From Aphrophora alni (lineage: Eukaryota > Arthropoda > Insecta > Hemiptera > Aphrophoridae), in the NCBI GenBank assembly GCA_963513935.1, contig OY740769.1, positions 36,049,120-36,113,119 of the forward strand: a DNA stretch of 64,000 bases, in the 5' to 3' direction. How positions within the stretch are numbered: the stretch's first letter is position 1; every line of letters starts with the position of its first letter. The notes under the pieces are model-generated. The model worked only from the letters and a program-made list of their open reading frames with translations, was not told the origin of the DNA and made no database searches. A program made the translations under genes and the position numbers. This document shows, one piece after another, positions 36,010 to 48,034 of the stretch.

Positions 36010-36690
36010 TTTCAATTTATTTTCCGTTTCGACCGTATACATGAAGATGGTCATCCGAAATTTGGAGAGCAAGTATCAACTTAAGCAATGTAGTGATAAA
36101 ATCTTAAGAACACAATATTATTGGGTAAGCTTTTGAAAGAGAGGACATGTTACGTTTATCCCACGAAGCTGATTACTGTGATACACTGTTGTTGGCAGAC
36201 TTTCTTGTTTGGGTTTAGTTGACCAGTGTTGTTATCTTGATTGTTTGCCAATCCTTGTGTTGGTATACAGTGTGAGAATTCTTCAGTTAACCAATAATGT
36301 ATATATTAATTTGTTCTAGTAAAGGGTTCTGAGTTTATTATAGTAGACTACTAGTTTTGATACCTTTCATTGGCTTAAGCTTCAGTAGCCATTACCTTAT
36401 TATTTACGTTCTAATTTTTATATAATACATGCCCGCTATGTTTTCTATAATGAACTCTCGCCATTTATTGTAATATTATCTATTTTACTATAGCTATTAA
36501 GTATTATAATGACATACTCTTTATAAATAATTTAATATTAGTAGCATTTTTAAAGAATTGTTTTTTTTTTTTTTTAATGTACTCGTGTAAGTCTTAGGTT
36601 CGTTTAGGATATGTAAGTTTTATGTCATGTTTTTATTTGTTTAGGTTTGTGTTAAGTGATTAAGGTATGTAGCCCTGAAACGCGGATAAT
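36010..36690. other. Region with two degenerate hammerhead-like motifs
   Basis: At 36038-36060 the plus strand reads ATGAAGATGGTCATCCGAAA, preceded by CCGTTTCGACC. This resembles the CTGANGA - stem - GAAA order with one core mismatch. At about 36655-36680 a GTGATTAAGG...CC-TGAAACGCG run resembles it more weakly. If real, the pair could be terminal-repeat relics of one Penelope-like element about 630 bp apart. I found no coding trace between them. Confidence 0.25.
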
Positions 36691-38653
36691 TTTAAACAAT
36701 AATAAAGATTACTGACACATCATACAAATATATTTATATTAAGATTTTATTTATAGAAACCCTCACGATAGATATCATGAAATGTTAAATTAGTCTACTC
36801 AATGAAGAAACTCTCTATCAGATAATACATATATGTTAGAAGCACTATACGGTCTCTTTTTACGTTCAATTATTTATTTATTTTTTTATGTTGGTTCGGA
36901 TTTACAAACGCATTTAGTTTAAACACAAAATAAGAAGAACAGTCCACCATTCATACAAGATGAGTATTACAATATACAGAAAAAATAAAATTTTATTAAC
37001 ATAAAATAAGATCTATGCAGTGTAATATCATACTTGTTACAAATTTTGAAGTTAAAACAACTGTTCTTTAAACAGTGTATTTTGTATCCTACAGCAACCT
37101 ACATTACGTCATATTAGGCCACTTGTTATAGGATTAACCTACATTTACTGGTAACAATATGTAATTCAGTATCAAAGCCCTTGTTTTCCGTAAACATCGT
37201 GTTGATCCAAATTTGAATATCATTTTATCACGTTTCATAGTTTATCAGTATTTTGTAGGCAATCTGTGGCAAAACGGATATCTTTTTCAGAAATCGTTAA
37301 AATCACATTTTGATGATATATGAAAACTGTAGTAAAGATGATAAAGACTTATGTATTATATCTGTGATTTGAATTAAATTCGTTTTGTTTTTTAATTACC
37401 CTCAAACCTTCATTTTCACTTTATTACAATTTATCGCAGAGTTTAAGAAATAATATCACCAAATTTCAAAATCGTTTCATTTCAAAATAAAATTTTAATA
37501 AATTTAAAATTATTATATTTTTATTCATTTGTTTCGGGATTAACTTTCTCGCCTATAGAACTTACAATAGTACATAGTAACTCATTATACATAGTTTTAC
37601 AACGTAAATATAATAATATTAATATTTCATCCGAAAGAAAGAGATTTTTTAGAAAAAAAAGTAACATTTAACGAGTATTATTACATATAAATGTATATCA
37701 ATAGTTTTAGTAATTAAATTTAAATTGTAGTTTATCTTATAATTTACCACGTAAGGTGTATTGGTACTCCTGTACTGTTCATTAACAGATATATCTTGGT
37801 TAATTTGAACATTTATGTTTTTTTAGAAATAAGTTTATGAAGAACAAATTTTAAAATAATGGCTTAAAATGAAAATCATCAATTCGAAAGGATGTTTATT
37901 TTGGTTGACATCATCCAAATACTGAAATTAGAACAGCAGACTAGTTCAAAGAACAGATTATGTTTTGAATTAAAAAAATATATATATTAATATATATATA
38001 TACAACTGTTACATATTTCTTTGGATTTTGTGGTAGGGTACTTACTAATTCAAGGACATAGTACTTTAGTATTTTCATTACAAAAATATATGGATGGAAA
38101 GGAAAAAAATGTGTTACATTTTGTGAAGAATAAAATCTTATTACATAGGAATTAAATAAAACATATTTATATCTTATTATCTGTCTGCCTTTGTCATATT
38201 TGTCGTTGCATTTTTAATCACAACAGTGGGAAAAAATTAACAGAAATGAGGATTTTTTTGTGAGAAATTTTAATAAATTATATAACAATAGTGGCGGTAA
38301 CAAATATTGTTTAGCCTTTATCTCTAACGTATGGAAATAATGAAAAAGCTAGTATATAAACTTCACAATTATTATAAGCGGATATTTTTATTTTACATAA
38401 TTTAATGAAACCATTTCTTACTCTTGAGAATAAAGTTAATATACTGCACATTTAAAATATAGCACCAAGGATCACCTAATTTAATCTTCCCTACTTATAT
38501 CCATGTATTTTAAAACGTAAACAGTCTTATTCTCCCAATTTAATAGGTGTTCAATATTATTGAATTTGATGACTTATTTTTATAAATTTCTCATAATAAA
38601 TGAGTAATATTGAGTTTTATTACTTCAAAAATTCAAGAAATATCTTTTAAGTA
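36691..38653. other. AT-rich stretch without a gene
   Basis: No recognisable gene. Short TA-rich runs near 37979-38000. Confidence 0.6.
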
Positions 38654-38995
38654 TAAGGTGTTTACCAAAACCGTTCCAAAACCTTCAGGAGCTCATTTCT
38701 CATATCAATAACAATGAATATGTTCCTATAAACATATCTCCAAAACTTCTTAATTTTCTGTCTAGCTAGCATATTGTGTCTTGAACAGTTTACATAGGGG
38801 TCATTTTAAAACAAGTAGAGGAAATCGGTTGATTATTTTTCTTAAATTGTGTGGTTATAAATAAACAAGTAGCAGACACAATTTTAACTACATATCATTT
38901 ATTGTTAAACGTAAATGCATTTATTGTTAAAAGCACAATTATTATTTTTTTATATGAAGCTTTTATCGTTTTGGAACTATTTTAGAAACCTTCTA
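38654..38995. mobile_element. 342-bp nonautonomous mariner-like element with TA duplication
   Basis: The left end TAAGGTGTTTACCAAAACCG and the inverted right end TAGAAGGTTTCTAAAATAG both run into GTTCCAAAAC. TA flanks both sides (38652-38653 and 38996-38997). The left subterminal text (CTTCAGGAGCTCATTTCTCAT, then ATAAACATATCTCCAAAACTTC) resembles the 5' untranslated region of insect mariner-like elements related to the one at 31.7 kb. No frame survives, so the element is probably an internal-deletion derivative. Confidence 0.7.
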
Positions 38996-38997
38996 TA

Positions 38998-40845
38998 TAA
39001 TAAAATCTACATATGTATTAAGTACCATTACCAATACTATAGCAACTAACAATAAAAAACTTGTGTAATCTTACACTACTCGTTTGAAAAATTAATTATA
39101 ACTTCATATTAATATAAAATATTATAAACTGTTATTACAATGCTTCCATTAGTCTCTATGTTATTTAAACAATATTAACTAACATGATAAGGTAGTTATA
39201 TCGCTGGTCACAATTTATCACATCTTATTTTAATAAAATGTTCTTATCATGCACCTTATCATGAATTCCTGTTCAATTCAAGGTAGATATTACCTGGGCT
39301 ATTACGTATTCCAGTTGGACCGAGAGATGGACCTTTAGGTAAGAGAGACATGTTAAGGTTATTTCACTAATATCTTTAGAAATAACTACGTCAATATTAC
39401 AAAACTGATCCAGATTTAAATATAAATTGAATAGAGACAGTAAATTAGATATATGTCGATCTGTTTCATAGTTCTAGACAATTACACCTCAAGTTTGGAT
39501 TATTAATTCAGATATTTTCAATTGTATGGTTATTTAAAATGTTACCTTCTATGGTTATGTAGAAGTACGGAAATTATTGGAAAAAAAGATTAGTCATTTT
39601 TATAGTTTTCTAAACAGTTGAGAAGTTAAATATGATCTTTTTTATTCCCTCAACATAAAACACACTTAGACTATTAAACCCATAAATCGACACACTATAC
39701 CACAACTTAATGCTAATAATAGTAGAGATTAGATTAATCAAAATTTTATCAATAATTGTAAGACGTTATTATATACATATCACATTGTGTTATAATTGTC
39801 ACGTTATCTTGTATATAAATAAGAAACAATGTCCAATGTAAAGAAACAATCCGAAAATGCATGAAAGGAGATACAGTAATAAGTAGATATTGTAACTCTC
39901 TTGCCCCAAAGATACAAGATGTATGTAAGGCACGTTCCATTTATTTCTCCCATGGGTATTATATGTGTTAAGCTATAACAAGAAATACAAAGTAGAAACA
40001 GTTTTTGAAGCTGATTTTTAACGATGGTCACGCAGAAAGAATAATGCATAATTAAGTAAAAGCGTAATCCTATCAGGTATATCTCAAGCGATTTGTGTTT
40101 ATGACATTATTATGTATTAGAAATTAATAACAAATTAACTTCCTGATAATCAATATGAGGAAAATTTCATTGAAAACCTCCATTCGACTGTAATGTTTAC
40201 CAGAAAAATCTTGTAGTATATTTATTTAATTTTCGAACATAAGTTTTTGCTATTTTTTATTGAGGAAACTGGTTTGATAAAAAAAAAATCACGTTAGTTT
40301 CAAGCTATAAGTAGTGTATAGAGTGAAAATTTAAAACAATTGTCTGTTGTAAAATATTAAGACATACAGATTTATTAAATTAAGAAGAACTTAATTACTA
40401 GAATCATTTTAAAATGGACAAATGAGTATGAAAATTGTACATGAGAAAAAGTAGAGAATACAATTAGTTCTTTTAAAATTAAAAAGTCAACAATCACTTC
40501 AATGAGTCTGTTAAAACAAATTTTTATATATTTTTTTGACAAGTTTTACGAATTTATTGTAAATTTAAATGTAATAAGAAATGTTTTATTTATTATCATA
40601 TTATTTTATGATATTATTTTAATTATATAATATTATTATTATTTTTATTTATTTAGTTTTCTTGGTGTGCAATGGTTTTTATGTATCACGAATGAGTGGT
40701 ATTAGTCTGTGTAATGTTTTGCAAATAATTATTGAGGTGCATTTGAAATATAATTCTGGGATATCTTGTATTATTTGCGTTTCATATTTTTCTTTAAATT
40801 TATTTTTATGTTTATTAGTTTGTTATTTTGCTTTGGTCTAAATAT
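38998..40845. other. AT-rich stretch with one possible small exon
   Basis: Mostly anonymous AT-rich sequence. A short GC-richer patch at 39283-39338 is bounded by splice-like words on both strands. The overlapping minus-strand frames at 39749-40049 look like noise. Confidence 0.5.
39283..39338. other. Candidate micro-exon, strand uncertain
   Basis: Plus-strand reading: an AAG acceptor, 56 bases open in one frame (including ITWAITYSSWTERW), then a strong donor word TAG|GTAAGAG. Minus-strand reading: a pyrimidine-rich CTCTCTTACCTAAAG acceptor, a 39-base exon (39294-39332) reading PSLGPTGIRNSP, then CAG|GTAATAT. The patch is GC-richer than its surroundings. I recognise no protein, and short matches of this kind can arise by chance. 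Confidence 0.15.
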
Positions 40846-40849
40846 ATCA

Positions 40850-42265
40850 GGGTAAGTCCATAAGTAAAGTGAAATGAAAACAAAATCTATATATTTACTA
40901 TATTTACCTAAATAATAGTAGCACTACTTTTCAACATAATTCCCTTCTACATTATTCACTTAGTCCATCTTTTAAGGAACACATTAATTATTTCCTGGAA
41001 GAAGGTTTTTGGTCTCGTGTTTAGAAAATTACTCACCGCTTCAATGGCCTCTTCATTAGATCGATAATGATTCATATGAAATTATTCTTTTAATGGTCCA
41101 ATATGATGAAAATTACTTGCAGCCTAGTCTGGACTATATAGAGGGTGGTCCAGCAGCTGAAAACCTAGATTTTGAATGTACAGGACTGTATTTTTTGGCC
41201 GTACGGATAGAGCACTATCCTGAAGTAAAATCTAGCCTTTTGAACTTATACCACGTCTTTTGATTTGATTTTAGGCTTCAATAAACCCAGCAGTTCACAG
41301 TACCTGTCACTGTTTATTGTATAACTTTTAGGTCTGAAGTCAACCAACATTGGACCTTCCATATTCCAGAATATCGATATTATAACCTTTCCTGCAGACA
41401 TCTAAATTTTAAACTTTTTTGCTGTGAGAGATGAAGGATGTTTCCTCACCATACTTTGTCACTTACTCTTTGGTTCACAATGATTGACCCATGTTTCTTC
41501 AACGGTTATTATTCGCTTAAGATATGAGTCTTCTTCTTCATAACTTTCCAAATGCTTCTGGAAATCGTTCTTTTCAAACGATTGTCTTTGTAGATACTCG
41601 TCAATTGATGTGGAACTCAGCGAGCACAGTTATTTCGAAGGTTTAAAGAATCGTCGATGATTGAATTACATATAAATCTCATGCAATTTCATGAAATTTA
41701 ATTCACCGGTTATCGAGAATTATTTGTTACAACTTCAAAAATGTCGTTTGATCACACAAAGAAATCTTACAATTTTAAAAGCGATCAATTCATTCGTAGA
41801 TCTTTCTTCCATTTAAACAACTCTATCCATATTGCTGCCGCATTCGACGAATAATCTCTGCCGTTTTCCCACATTCTGAATTGAGGAATCAAATCACTGC
41901 TCGCATTTCTTCGTTGGTGCAAGAGACAAGTGAGAAATCATTTCACAAAGACTTTTAAACGCAATCACTAATAGCTAACAATAAAACAGTACTTTCAACA
42001 ATGAACAGCTGATAGACGTTATGAGTTATAGCAAAACAATCAGTGCTGCCATAGTTGTATTTGGATTGAAACCAAAATGTCCGTTTAATTTTAGACTTTT
42101 CTCTTAAGTATTAACTTTTAAAATATACTTTTCTTCTTTTTTTAGGTTTATATGTACTTTGAACATGGTTGAATATAAACAGTATTTAAAGTTACGGTAA
42201 TTATATTAAATTTAAATTCTCTTGTACAACACCTTATTTCATTTCACTTTAATTTTAACATTCTT
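40850..42265 (-). mobile_element. Near-full-length dead mariner element
   Basis: The left end (minus-strand 3' end) begins CAGGGTAAGTCCATAAGTAA after a TA-rich flank. The right end contains the inverted match TTTCATTTCACTTTA, but its outermost bases have diverged, so the right boundary is approximate. Length (about 1.4 kb) and content fit the classical mariner family. The transposase pseudogene fills the interior on the minus strand. A copy of dispersed repeat B starts at or just inside the right boundary. Confidence 0.87.
40930..41940 (-). pseudogene. Dead mariner transposase (D,D34D family)
   Basis: Minus-strand blocks occur in family order over about 1,010 nt (close to the usual ~345 codons). 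NEEMRAVI, stop, FLNSECGKTAEIIRRMRQQYG is the first helix-turn-helix, followed by NGRKIYE, stop, IDRF. HINEYLQRQSFEKNDFQKHL leads to RIITVEETWVNHCEPKSK (about 41455-41515), equivalent to the IITGDETW-HH--P-SK block. Its first catalytic Asp position reads Glu. SAGKVIISIFWNMEGPMLVD follows, then LLGLLKPKIKSK. The C-terminal LKRWTK and, after a one-base shift, NNVEGNYVEK (40930-40975) match the end of the family. At least five stops and several frameshifts are present. It cannot encode an active enzyme. Confidence 0.92.
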
Positions 42266-42400
42266 GTGCGGCTGAATTTTATCGCTATAACATATAATGA
42301 GGGCTTTTGCTTTTAGATAGAGTATGATGCAATTATAAATAACTAGTGTTTTGAAACTATAGTATGCGCTTAATGAGATACTTTAAATCCATTAGTAAAC
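42255..42400. repeat. Dispersed repeat B, copy 2
   Basis: Homologous to 4490-4670: AACATATAATGAGG, TTTTAGATAGAGTATG, then TTAATGAGATACTTTAAA at matching spacing. It abuts the right end of the mariner element, hinting that the mariner landed in or next to this repeat. I could not find the other half of the repeat on the mariner's left side. Confidence 0.6.
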
Positions 42401-45104
42401 TCTCTGGAGTTGAACAGAAGTGTGTAAGTTGTTCATCACTACATCATGTGAAATAGTTACCATTGTTTTAAAGTACCATTTAAATTTAGGTACGTAATAC
42501 GTTTAAAAAATATAATATTTAATATTTAGATAAGGTTGGGTAAGGTTAAGTATATTGAAGTTATATTGAAAATTCCATTTTGACAATTACGAAACTGAAG
42601 AATATATTTAATAAGAGGACTTCCGGTTTACCTTTCATGTGCAATTACATTTGAATTTAACTTAAATAAAATCACAGAAATAAGATATGTATATAAAAAG
42701 AAAACAATAAGTAATAATTATTCTTCAGGGATACGAAGATAACTACTAAAATAAAAAAGATTGAGTAATTATCCTCTAAAATGAAATATTATTAAGAAGT
42801 GTTATAATGAATAATAAAATTAACTTTTTCAGCCTTAATTGTCTTCAACCTAAATAGGTCCAAACTAAATCAATGTTTGTGATTTTACATAAATGACCAC
42901 CATTCATTTATTAATTATCTTAACTAACTGGACAATTATGTCATATTTATCCGTATTTTTTACTTGATGAGTTCAAGAAACAGATGAAAATGACAAACAA
43001 ATTAATGTTTTTGTTCCATATTATTCTGTCACTGTAATTAATTGTATTCATATGTATTATAAGATAACACATAAATTGTGGTTTATGCCTCAACATATTT
43101 TTAACATTTTATTTTTATTAAGTTGAAGACTTGTGGGGAAATGTCATTTTAACATGTGATAAGGAACAATTCCGAGTTTTCAAATGGAGTAACAAACTGC
43201 GAACAACGATATACAATAATATCTACATTGGTAGCAAAATGTACGTAACACAATGGATTAAATTGTAATATTTTTAAAAAAATTTATCATTTATTCCTCT
43301 TGTTGTAGAAAAAACCTCTCCACGATCATCGTCTTATGAAAAGAAGATGTAGGGGAAAAAATCATAAAATAAATATCCTTAAACCTAGAATACTCTAATA
43401 GCCTCAGAGTCGGACAATAAGAAGCGTTGGTCAAGAAATACCTGAAAGGAAATAACCTAACAAAAAATAAACTAACCTAAAATAGTATAATGAGAAAATG
43501 TTATCTGACAATAATATTCAGCAGTGTCAAATCACTGAAATAGAGACTTGAAGCAATATTTTTTTAAACAGAAAAATAAGGAACAAAATTGTAAAATAAT
43601 TTTATAAATAATGAATTGATATAAACTACGCCTTTAAAGAAGTTTTGCAATAAAAAATAAATTATAATTATGTACTTAAATGTCTTGCCCATAAAGTCGT
43701 AAATAAATAAAAAAGAGTATATACATAATATAAATTGACATAAACGTATTTGAACAGATATGTACAACTATTGCTGGATTCTTACCGGAATAATAATAAG
43801 TTTCAACCTAACTTAAAAATGTAATCAACAAAAAGATATTGCTATTTGACGGCATAAACTCAAAAACTGCAGAAAGCTATTCACAATATCAAACATTATG
43901 TAAAATAAATTATTCACTAGCGAAATATCATCATTAAAGAGAAATACATAGGTTAAATAAAACATTAAAAATTTCGAGTCCTATTGACCTAAAATTTGAT
44001 GAAGCAGCATGAGCAATACTGCTTGAATAAATGTAATTATCATGCAAACTTTCCAACAATATTGCTGTGATTTTCTTCTTATTATTATTTTTGTAAAAAA
44101 GATTCGTTTAGTAATGGGGCTTACACAACTGTTTAAATTTAATAAAGTAAATAAAAATATCGTTATGTGAAATTGCTAAATAAAATTTCATAAATTTTCA
44201 CAGTAAACAATTTTCGGTTGCTTAAGAATGAACAGCTAATTATTCCATGGTTAGATGCAACGGTGTACATTTTGTATTTAAATAATTGAGGTACAATATT
44301 GGTACGAGTATCATCAAACAATGACAAGTTTCATAATCTTGGGTCTAACACTCCTTTTCATATTAACAATTTGTTAAAATTTTTTTATAAATTTGATGGA
44401 CACCAATTACACATTAAAATAGGTCGTTATATTCTAATAATAAGGCAAGTCATAATGAGACAAACAAAAATGATTTCAAAGCCACGTAGAAAAGTTTACA
44501 ATATTCTAATATTTTCTGAAAAAAAAAATAAAATTAAATTAAAAAAATGTTTGCATTTTATTCCTGTTTTATAAGGTAATGATTTATATAATACTCAATG
44601 TTCTCTTAACAATAAAATAAAGGTCCAATTCAAACAACAGTTTAAATTATAATTTTACAGAAATCCTTTCGACGGGATTTACATTAAGGAATATAATAAA
44701 AAAGTAAAACAATAAGCAAGTTATAAGAGGAAATTTGTTTAGACTTTGGTCTACATGGTGATCATAAATTATACATTTATGTTTAAAATTTTGTAAATTA
44801 TAAGTGTAACGATAAGTAATGTCATTCGCTAGGCCTTGTATAATATTTACTATATTTGTACATTGTTCACCGTTTAATAAGAAAATATGTTATTATGAAA
44901 TAGTTAAACGGTGCACGTTAGAATATTTTGGGCTACATTTGATCGATAAAGTATATTTATTAATGAAAAATTTTAGCATTAATCTACTGCCAAAGAAAGT
45001 TTAAAATAAAGAGGAATCAATAGTTGTTTTCTTAGATGTAACACTAAACCAAAATTTGTATCCTTGCTTGTAACAAATAAATCCTATTACAACCAAATAC
45101 ATTC
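42401..45104. other. AT-rich stretch without a gene
   Basis: No recognisable gene. The plus-strand frame at 44299-44574 (91 codons) is lysine- and isoleucine-rich and lacks any family signature. The frame at 43564-43767 (minus) is hydrophobic AT-rich noise. Confidence 0.55.
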
Positions 45105-45350
45105 CACAACCAAGAAATAAACAGGTAGGTTACCTTTGTGAAAGCCCTTTCATAAAAGAAAATTAAGCTGCAATTTTATAATAAACACAAAATATTATGC
45201 AATACACAAAACACTTATACCAGAAGAACACACTTGATATTCAATAATAAACACCACATTATATAAACGGAGTTATAAGCAACATAACCTCAAAGATTCG
45301 AACAACTTCACTACATCTAATGATTGAGTGTTCACCTGTAAAGCCTACAA
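45105..45350. repeat. Dispersed repeat E, copy 1
   Basis: Aligns with 55240-55485 in the same orientation: AAATAA-CAGGTAGG, TACCTTTG, AAGCTGC-ATTTTATA, CACAAAATATTAT, and a final ACATAACCTCAAAG block with TTCG. Between landmarks the copies differ by substitutions and indels. No coding content. Confidence 0.6.
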
Positions 45351-47734
45351 GTTACAAACATGTTAGAGTTTAGATTGATAAGGAAAAAGGTACGGCTAGA
45401 TTGAACTTTGATCTATTCATCATCTTTTTGTCAATTAATTATTTCATAGTAACAGCAGTTTTTGTTTAGCTTTTTTCATTACATTTTAAGTAATTTTACT
45501 TAGAACATTTACTGAGAAAAGCCTTGACTATTACTACTAATTACAATTTTGAAGCACTAACTTTCTCGCTGTTCTACTGTTTACAAAAAAAAAAATTAAG
45601 TAACTGTAGTTCTTAAATGACATTCACATTTTATTAAATATATAATTGTTATCTAAAAAATAATAATATTACTAACTAACACTATAATAAAAAATGTATC
45701 GACACCCCATAACCGTATACAATATTGTTTTATACGTTCAACCATTGTAGTGTTTAAAAAAAACTAGGCGGATAAAACTAGGCAGATAAAACTAGTGTTC
45801 AATAAATGTTGACGGATATTGAATATTTATCACCCTTATCAAAGTGACAATCCGTAGGTACTAGAATGTAACAATTATCGAAAATTTTTGAAAGAACCAA
45901 AAAGAAAACACAAAAATCTGACAATGTTTTCAAATAACCTATCAAAAGTCAAACATCTAAATAGAAATTTAACCTAATCACAATTAAGTAGTTGAGAGAA
46001 CGATTCCTGATAAAACTAAAGTTGAGCCTCAAAATCGTAGTATGTGATATTTTTAATGATGTCCGTCCGTCTTCCTTGCATTGGTCTACATCATATTGGA
46101 ATTTATTGATGTTCATTTCGTTAAATAAGGGAGCACATTTTGACTTTATCTCTACAAGTTAGAAATAAATGATATTTTAATATTTAGGAGCGTACACCAT
46201 GAGCCTAAACCACGACAATTTCATCATATCAATATTTACTATAAAGATTTAGATAACAGTTTGCAACAGAGTATTATTTCAGAACCTAGAGAAAATTGTT
46301 TGATTGCCATCACCACATAACGCTGGCGTAGATATTAGAGGTTAGGAAGTGGAAATAAAACCATAAACCAACCCATAGAATATCTACATCTACATATCAA
46401 AATTGGTTGAAGTATTTCAATCAATTTTTGACGAAAGGATGTTTTACCTCAAACTATTTTTTAAATCTAATAAAAATATTTGTTTATATTGTTATGAATT
46501 GAAATTAATAAAACCAGACCTTCTTACAAACCTTATACAACTTAACCTTATTTTTGTACTTCTTGTTTACTTTTAATCTAATTATGACTTTTTTATTTAT
46601 CTGCTACTTGAACACGTTTTGTATGTCATTATTTTAAATTCATTTTACAATAATTGTTTTGAAATTGCTTTCCTTTTTAGGCATTCTAAATATTTTTTAA
46701 AGTACACATTCTAAAATTATAAATACTTTTTGCTTGTTTCAGTTTTAATTATTTGTACGTACCGCTTGTTCACGATGTATTTCGACATAATCTATTTTTA
46801 AATACTACTGAACACAAAATAGTATATTAACTTCTGCATGTCTGTTACTGGAAGAAGGGAAAACTGCATCTTACTAGTGAGCAGTAAAAGAGTTTTTCTC
46901 TTATTAGGTTCCGAATTCCATAACAGTGGTCTTCACTAAACGCATAACTTCTCTTACAAAGCCATGTTATATGTAATAGACAACATAAACTACCTTGGAC
47001 ATATAGTACGATGTATAGCTTACAAGATAAGGTAGGACACAGTGTAATTTATAGTTCAATACAAAGCTACAGGGAGCTTTAAAGTACCGTCAGATTGTGA
47101 TGACACACAGTACCTGTTTCACTCAGAAAGGGCGATTGACACCTGATAAATTTTGACTTCATTGGATCACCTGTTCTTGAGGTAGTTTGTAAACATTAAA
47201 ACAAACAGCCTAATGGATATTTTACAATTTTCTACGAATAGACTGCCTGTTTAAATCTTTATTATTCATAAAAAAGAAATATAAAAATGTTCAGGTAATA
47301 ATTAATTAGAAGAATCTCTGCTCCCTGTTACGTAGTTGTGTAGTGACTTAATCTAATATCCTTACTAGACATAAAAAAAGTTTTACAGTAGTTGTGTAGA
47401 ATACACAAATTTATACGTTTTAACATAATGAAACTGTGATTTTTATATATATTTTAATATTAATTAACAATTATTAGTATTTGTTTAACTAATTGTATAG
47501 CCTACTATAATCACAATTCAATTAAGCATTAGAGAAATAATTTCAGACAATTTGATTTTAACAAATACTTCGAAATTTTACGTAGTATGATAAGAACGAT
47601 AACTGCACATTTTGATTTTTTGGGTTATTTAAAAAAATTAAAATGAGGTAGTAACTATGACAGAGATTTTTCAAACAACCGCCATTTTCTTGTTAGGATA
47701 ATGTTAAAACGTTTATACTTCATAAGTATCAATT
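45351..47734. other. AT-rich stretch without a recognised gene
   Basis: Holds a short tandem of a 14-bp unit AAAACTAGGCGGAT (45760-45795, about 2.5 copies). A patch at 46030-46430 carries GATGTCCGTCCGTC and ATCAAAATTGGTTGAAG, words I associate with arthropod transposon untranslated regions, without a defined element. A GC-richer patch at 46850-47200 is unexplained. Confidence 0.45.
45760..45795. repeat. Short tandem repeat, 14-bp unit
   Basis: AAAACTAGGCGGAT, AAAACTAGGCAGAT, AAAACTAG: about 2.5 copies. Confidence 0.85.
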
Positions 47735-48034
47735 ATGCAGAGTGTTTAATATTTATAACGCTTACATAAATGTTACGAGGATCGTACAAAGAGCATATAG
47801 TTAGTGTGGCTGTAAATTTATTTAACGTAGAGTTTCCAAATCGCAATAATTCATTATCAATGTGTGCAGTGGCCAAAATAGTCCAGCAGCTTAATGGAAC
47901 AGATAGTGTACAAAGCAAACCAGTATAAACTCGTTCAATTGATGAAAAAATATTATACGATATACTACAGTCGTAGAAACTCCGCACTCAAGAAAATCCA
48001 TATACTACTACGGTCACTTATTTTACACCCTGTA
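47735..48034 (+). pseudogene. N-terminal fragment of a mariner-like transposase beside a terminal repeat
   Basis: The plus strand reads YKEHIVSVAVNLFNVEFPNR (from about 47775), then SMCAVAKIVQQLNGTDSVQS, matching the DUF4817-type helix-turn-helix of insect mariner-like transposases (A-R-F---FPNR, S--TV--IV-QF--TGSV). A stop follows, then RSIDEKILYDILQS in frame. The coding trace ends directly against TTTTACACCCTG followed by TA (48021-48034), which looks like the 3' terminal repeat of such an element. The catalytic domain is therefore missing: probably an internal-deletion derivative whose left end has decayed beyond recognition. Confidence 0.65.

Noticed and set aside
44299..44574. Plus-strand frame of 91 codons, one of the longest here
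   Set aside because: Composition (Lys, Ile, Asn, Phe) is that of AT-rich noise, with no family signature and no neighbouring gene or splice context.
46030..46430. GTCCGTCCGTC and ATTGGTTGAAG words reminiscent of arthropod transposon untranslated regions
   Set aside because: No boundaries, duplication or coding trace could be defined.
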